Shown: positions 60,447 to 64,000 of the stretch, piece after piece | Numbering within the stretch: position 1 is the first letter of the stretch | Layout of the letters: the number at the start of each line of letters is the position of its first letter | Source of the DNA: CAZQKW01 sp964594075 | GTDB lineage: Bacteria; Desulfobacterota; WTBG01; CAIYCZ01 | Assembly (NCBI GenBank): GCA_964594075.1 | Contig: CAZQKW010000016.1 | Location: 1-64,000 of the forward strand | DNA: 64,000 nucleotides | Reading direction: 5' to 3' | Position numbers and translations under genes: made by a program | The notes under the pieces: model-generated | Told to the model about the DNA's origin: nothing | The model's database searches: none | What the model saw: the letters and a program-made list of their open reading frames with translations, nothing else

Positions 60447-63374
60447 GTGTTAGGAGGTTTGTTAAAAAAAGTAATTGGCACAGAAAACGACCGCGAGCTT
60501 AAACGACTCAGGCCGCTGGTGGTTTCTGTTAATGAACATGAGGCGGAAATGCGCGTCAAGGCGGATGATGAGCTCAAGGCCATGACCGGCGCGTTTCGGG
60601 AACGCCTTGATCGAGGCGCAACGCTTGATGATATTTTGCCTGAGGCGTTTGCAGTAGTCAGGGAAGTTGCCCGGCGCGTCCTTGAGATGCGTCATTTTGA
60701 TGTCCAGATAATCGGCGGCATAGTGCTGCATCAGGGTAAAATTGCCGAGATGGCAACCGGCGAAGGAAAGACGCTGGTGGCAACGCTGCCCGCATATCTT
60801 AACGCCCTGACCGGGCGCGGGGTGCATATTGTTACTGTCAATGACTATCTGGCGAAACGTGACCGCGACTGGATGGGAAAAATTTACGAATTCCTCGGGC
60901 TGACCGTAGGCGTCATCCATCATGATATAACGCCGGAAGAGCGAAAGCGCGCCTATCAGTCGGACATAACCTACGGCACCAATACCGAGTTTGGTTTTGA
61001 CTATCTGCGCGACAATATGGCCATTGACCCTGACTCGCAGGTGCAGCGGGATCATTACTTTGCCATCGTTGATGAAGTTGACAGCATCCTCATTGATGAA
61101 GCGCGGACGCCGCTGATTATTTCCGGGCCGGTAGAGCGATCCGAGCGCCATCATTTTGGCGAATTGAAGCCGCAGGTTGAACGGCTGATGCAAAGCCAGA
61201 ACAGGCTTATGGCGCAGCTTCTGAACGAAGCTGAAAAATTACTCAAAGACGGCAACGAGTATGAAGCAGGCATAAAGCTTTTGCAGGTTAAAAGGGGTGC
61301 GCCCAAAAATAAACGCTTTCTTAAAATGATTAAAGACGGGGGCATAAAAAAAGAGATTGACCGGATAGAGCTGGACTATATTCGCGACAAACGATTGGGA
61401 GAACTTGATGAAGAGCTCTTTTTCAGCATTGATGAAAAATCCAATATTATTGACCTCACGGAAAAAGGCCGGCAGCTTCTGTCCCCCAACGATCCCAACT
61501 TTTTTGTTCTTCCCGACCTCAGCATGGCAGATGACACCGGTCTGACTGAGGAAGAGCGTCAAAAAAAACTGGCAAAGCTGGAACGACAGTTTCAGGAAAC
61601 CAGTGAGAAAATTCAAACCGTTACCCAGCTTCTCAAGGCCTATTCGCTGTTTGAAAAAGATGTTAACTACGTGGTGCACGAAGGGCAGGTTCTTATTGTT
61701 GATGAGTTCACCGGCAGAATTCTGCCCGGACGTCGTTACAGTGATGGTCTGCATCAGGCCATTGAAGCCAAAGAAGGTGTGCGCATTGAAGGCGAAACCC
61801 AGACATTTGCAACGATTACCATCCAGAACTACTTTCGCATGTATGAAAAGCTTGCCGGCATGACGGGCACTGCCGAGACCGAGGCGCCCGAATTTTTGAA
61901 AATATATAATTTGAAAGTAGTCGTTATTCCCACCAATGAGCCGGTGCGGCGCATTGACTATCCGGATGTGGTCTATAAAACCAAGAAAGAAAAATTTAAA
62001 GCCGTGGTCAGAGAAATAGAGCAGATGCATGAAATGGGGCGGCCGGTTCTGGTGGGCACCGTGTCGGTTGAAACCTCGGAACTATTGAGCAGAATGCTGC
62101 CGCGCAACATCCCGCATTCTGTTTTAAATGCAAAGCGGCACAAGGAGGAGGCGGAGATAGTGGCGCGTGCCGGGCAAAAAGGCGCGGTTACCATCGCCAC
62201 CAACATGGCAGGTCGCGGCACCGACATTAAGCTCGGCCCCGGCGTGGTAAAGTGCAACACCATGTGCTGCATCATCTGTGAAGCGGAACAGAATGGGGGC
62301 TGCAAAAACTGTCCTGATCCGCAAAAAAAAGGCAAAAAAATGACCGAATGTTTTAAAAACGTTCCCTGCGGATTGCACATTATCGGCACAGAGCGCCATG
62401 AAGCGCGCCGTATAGACCGCCAGCTTCGAGGGCGCAGTGGCCGTCAGGGAGACCCCGGGTCATCCCGGTTTTATCTGTCGCTTGAAGATGATCTGCTCAG
62501 GATTTTTGGCGGCGAGCGCATATCGCATATCATGGAGCGCTTTGGTATGGAAGAGGATCAGCCGATTGAGCATCCGCTTATCAACCGGGCAATAGAAAAT
62601 GCGCAGGGCCGCGTTGAAGCGCACAATTTTGACATCAGAAAACATCTGCTTGAATATGACAATGTCATGAACAAACAGCGCGAGATCATTTATGAACTCC
62701 GCAACAAAGCGCTTCACGACGAAAGCATAGAAGATCTGGTGTTTCAATATACTGAAGAGCTTGCCGGTGCGCTGGTGGATTCCTTTATCCCTGCGGATGT
62801 GCACCCGGACGACATTGATGTCAAAGGGTTCAAAGAAGCAGTTTTTCGGCAGTTTTCCATACCACTGCGCCTGTCGTCGGAGGAGGTTAAGAAGCTAACG
62901 CCGGATGATGCCATCCAGCTCATTCTTGATGAAGCCAAGAAACTGTATGACCGCAAAGCCCAGGAGTTTACCCCGGAGATGCTGCATCGGCTGGAAAAAT
63001 GGATTTATCTGCGCGTGCTGGATGAGCGGTGGAAGGAGCACCTTCTTGACCTTGACCACATAAAGGAAGGAATCGGCCTGAGGGGCTATGCGCAGCAGGA
63101 TCCATTACGGGAATATCAGAAAGAAGCCTACGACCTTTTTACCGATCTGGTTGACAGGATCAGGCAGGAGTTTATTGAAAAGCTGTTCATGGTGCAAATC
63201 GCCCGTGAAGAAGAAATACCCAGACAGCGGCAGCCCCAGCAGTTTGTCCTGAATCGCGGAGATGAAGAGACAAAAGGCAAGACCGTTGTGCGAAAAGGGG
63301 AAAAAATAGGCAGAAATGATCCCTGCCCATGCGGCAGCGGCAAAAAGTATAAAAAGTGCTGCGGCGCAAGGTGA
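60447..63374 (+). CDS. secA: Preprotein translocase ATPase SecA
   Basis: Motor of Sec export (975 residues). Seen: 'IGGIVLHQGKIAEMATGEGKTLVATLPAY' (Walker A, in parts), 'VDEVDSILIDEARTPLIISGP' (Walker B), 'GMTGTAETE', 'TNMAGRGTDIKLGPG', 'LRGRSGRQGDPGSS' and a C-terminal SEC-C zinc motif 'CPCGSGKKYKKCC'. Two insertions: about 100 residues after the first ATPase motif set (about 232-330), of a type also known in Bacteroidetes and PVC groups, and a cysteine-rich insert of about 35-40 residues in the second nucleotide-binding domain (about 600-640). GTG start with AGGAG upstream. Confidence 0.97.
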   Translation: MLGGLLKKVIGTENDRELKRLRPLVVSVNEHEAEMRVKADDELKAMTGAFRERLDRGATLDDILPEAFAVVREVARRVLEMRHFDVQIIGGIVLHQGKIAEMATGEGKTLVATLPAYLNALTGRGVHIVTVNDYLAKRDRDWMGKIYEFLGLTVGVIHHDITPEERKRAYQSDITYGTNTEFGFDYLRDNMAIDPDSQVQRDHYFAIVDEVDSILIDEARTPLIISGPVERSERHHFGELKPQVERLMQSQNRLMAQLLNEAEKLLKDGNEYEAGIKLLQVKRGAPKNKRFLKMIKDGGIKKEIDRIELDYIRDKRLGELDEELFFSIDEKSNIIDLTEKGRQLLSPNDPNFFVLPDLSMADDTGLTEEERQKKLAKLERQFQETSEKIQTVTQLLKAYSLFEKDVNYVVHEGQVLIVDEFTGRILPGRRYSDGLHQAIEAKEGVRIEGETQTFATITIQNYFRMYEKLAGMTGTAETEAPEFLKIYNLKVVVIPTNEPVRRIDYPDVVYKTKKEKFKAVVREIEQMHEMGRPVLVGTVSVETSELLSRMLPRNIPHSVLNAKRHKEEAEIVARAGQKGAVTIATNMAGRGTDIKLGPGVVKCNTMCCIICEAEQNGGCKNCPDPQKKGKKMTECFKNVPCGLHIIGTERHEARRIDRQLRGRSGRQGDPGSSRFYLSLEDDLLRIFGGERISHIMERFGMEEDQPIEHPLINRAIENAQGRVEAHNFDIRKHLLEYDNVMNKQREIIYELRNKALHDESIEDLVFQYTEELAGALVDSFIPADVHPDDIDVKGFKEAVFRQFSIPLRLSSEEVKKLTPDDAIQLILDEAKKLYDRKAQEFTPEMLHRLEKWIYLRVLDERWKEHLLDLDHIKEGIGLRGYAQQDPLREYQKEAYDLFTDLVDRIRQEFIEKLFMVQIAREEEIPRQRQPQQFVLNRGDEETKGKTVVRKGEKIGRNDPCPCGSGKKYKKCCGAR

Positions 63375-63565
63375 TGCTCCCCGCGCGCAGCACAGGGCAT
63401 CCCAGCAATTGGCATTGATATTTCGTTTCGTGCCCGATGCCTACCATCTATACACGGCAGGTACGTGCAGGGCACATACCGGTAAAAATCCTCAATTTAA
63501 AAACCGCACAATATGTTTCCTTAATCGCGAATTTACAGGCTTTTTTGAGGCGACATTTCAACCTC

Positions 63566-64000
63566 ATGAAAATACTTCTTGCCTATCTGTGCCATTATCA
63601 GGACCGCTTCGATTACTTCATATCAAAAATACCTGTAGGCTTGGTGTCCCTCGCAGCATATCTGGAACAACAGGGATATGATGTTACTCTGGCAAACTAT
63701 TCTCAGATTGGCCACCGCCGAGCGCTCAATGCCATACTCAGCATTAAACCGGATCTGCTGGGCTTGTCGCTTTTTTCTCATAACCGTATTGATACCCTGC
63801 AATTAATCAGAGCGCTTAAAAAAGCCCGCCCTCAGACCATTATTACTGTCGGTGGACCCCATGCCACATTTCTTGCCGATGAGATTATTGCGCGCTATCC
63901 CGAGATTGATTATCTTATAGCCGGCGAGGGTGAGAAAGCATTTGCCCGCCTGGTGCAACGCCTAACGCAGGGCAAACGAGATAAGACAAAGATCATTCCC
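63566..64000 (+). CDS. B12-binding radical SAM protein, 5' part (cut by window end)
   Basis: 145 codons remain open at the window edge. Seen: an N-terminal cobalamin-binding-like Rossmann domain: 'MKILLAYLCHYQDRFDYFISKIPVGLVSLAAYLEQQGYDV' (in parts), 'KPDLLGLSLFSHN', 'TIITVGGPHATFLADEII' and 'DYLIAGEGEKAF'. This is the usual start of B12-binding-domain radical SAM enzymes; the CxxxCxxC would lie beyond the end. The 191 bp before it contain no recognisable gene. Confidence 0.8.
   Translation, partial: MKILLAYLCHYQDRFDYFISKIPVGLVSLAAYLEQQGYDVTLANYSQIGHRRALNAILSIKPDLLGLSLFSHNRIDTLQLIRALKKARPQTIITVGGPHATFLADEIIARYPEIDYLIAGEGEKAFARLVQRLTQGKRDKTKIIP

Noticed and set aside
60462..62030. Two long minus-strand frames (243 and 263 codons) opposite secA
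   Set aside because: They mirror the secA reading frame and show no family motifs.
1..64000. tRNA, rRNA, CRISPR, phage or IS elements
   Set aside because: By eye I found no tRNA-like T-loop with matching arms, no regular spacer-repeat array, and no transposase or integrase motifs; a tRNAscan/Infernal run would settle it.

Overview
The window reads as chromosomal DNA of a free-living, anaerobic or micro-aerobic diderm bacterium. An outer membrane is implied by an LptD-type LPS-assembly protein, an OmpA-domain lipoprotein, Lgt/LspA lipoprotein processing and a WaaP-like sugar kinase. The redox genes (System II cytochrome c maturation, a tetraheme c-type cytochrome, a NuoEFG-like NADH module, PPDK, a stand-alone GOGAT FMN domain, several Fe-S proteins) fit an anaerobe. 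NrpR, a nitrogen regulator best known from methanogens, together with a SecA carrying large insertions and a stand-alone IMP cyclohydrolase, points to Desulfobacterota or a candidate phylum near Omnitrophota/PVC rather than a well-studied group. This placement is inference; no rRNA gene is present. I saw no tRNA, rRNA, CRISPR array, insertion sequence or prophage. The window is almost entirely core metabolism and housekeeping.

Layout. 1-2.3 kb: WaaP-like kinase plus radical SAM protein. 2.7-7.7 kb: a redox block with two small cyclic-nucleotide-fold proteins flanking ccsA/resB, a tetraheme cytochrome and a ThiF-like E1 enzyme. 7.7-10.5 kb: aroK, aroE, khpA and an HD hydrolase. 10.6-17.4 kb (minus): recO-glyQ-glyS-ppdK. 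17.7-22.8 kb (plus): ileS-lspA-lgt, then yebC. 23-28.8 kb (minus): exported or accessory proteins (Ntn-hydrolase, relic of a RelA/SpoT-TPR gene, DUF6125-like protein, PHP phosphoesterase, TPR protein, small secreted protein, OmpA lipoprotein). 29-41 kb (plus): trpEGDCBA-folC-lptD-DUF362-cysM, preceded by a candidate attenuator. 41-48 kb (minus): alr, IMP cyclohydrolase, purD, an unknown gene, purE, a YrdC protein, a double cNMP protein and a formylglycine-generating-enzyme-like lipoprotein. 48-50.7 kb: rsmE, an RDD protein, a GAF-LuxR regulator. 51-54 kb: NuoEFG-like NADH module. 54-57 kb: GOGAT FMN-domain protein divergent from nrpR. 57-64 kb: HD-GYP response regulator, lipoprotein, plsC, trpF, secA, and the start of a B12-binding radical SAM protein cut by the window edge.

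How the genes fit together. Shikimate genes (aroK, aroE), the trp operon and a displaced trpF give most of a tryptophan pathway. ccsA/resB would attach heme to the adjacent tetraheme cytochrome. nrpR and the GOGAT-domain gene share a 380-bp divergent region with GGCAA/TTGCC inverted repeats that are good operator candidates. The most interesting leads are that NrpR/GOGAT switch, a dispersed intergenic repeat (four degenerate copies), a deletion relic of an alarmone synthetase, the hydrogenase-free NuoEFG-like module with its divergent LuxR-type regulator, and a cysteine-rich insertion in SecA.
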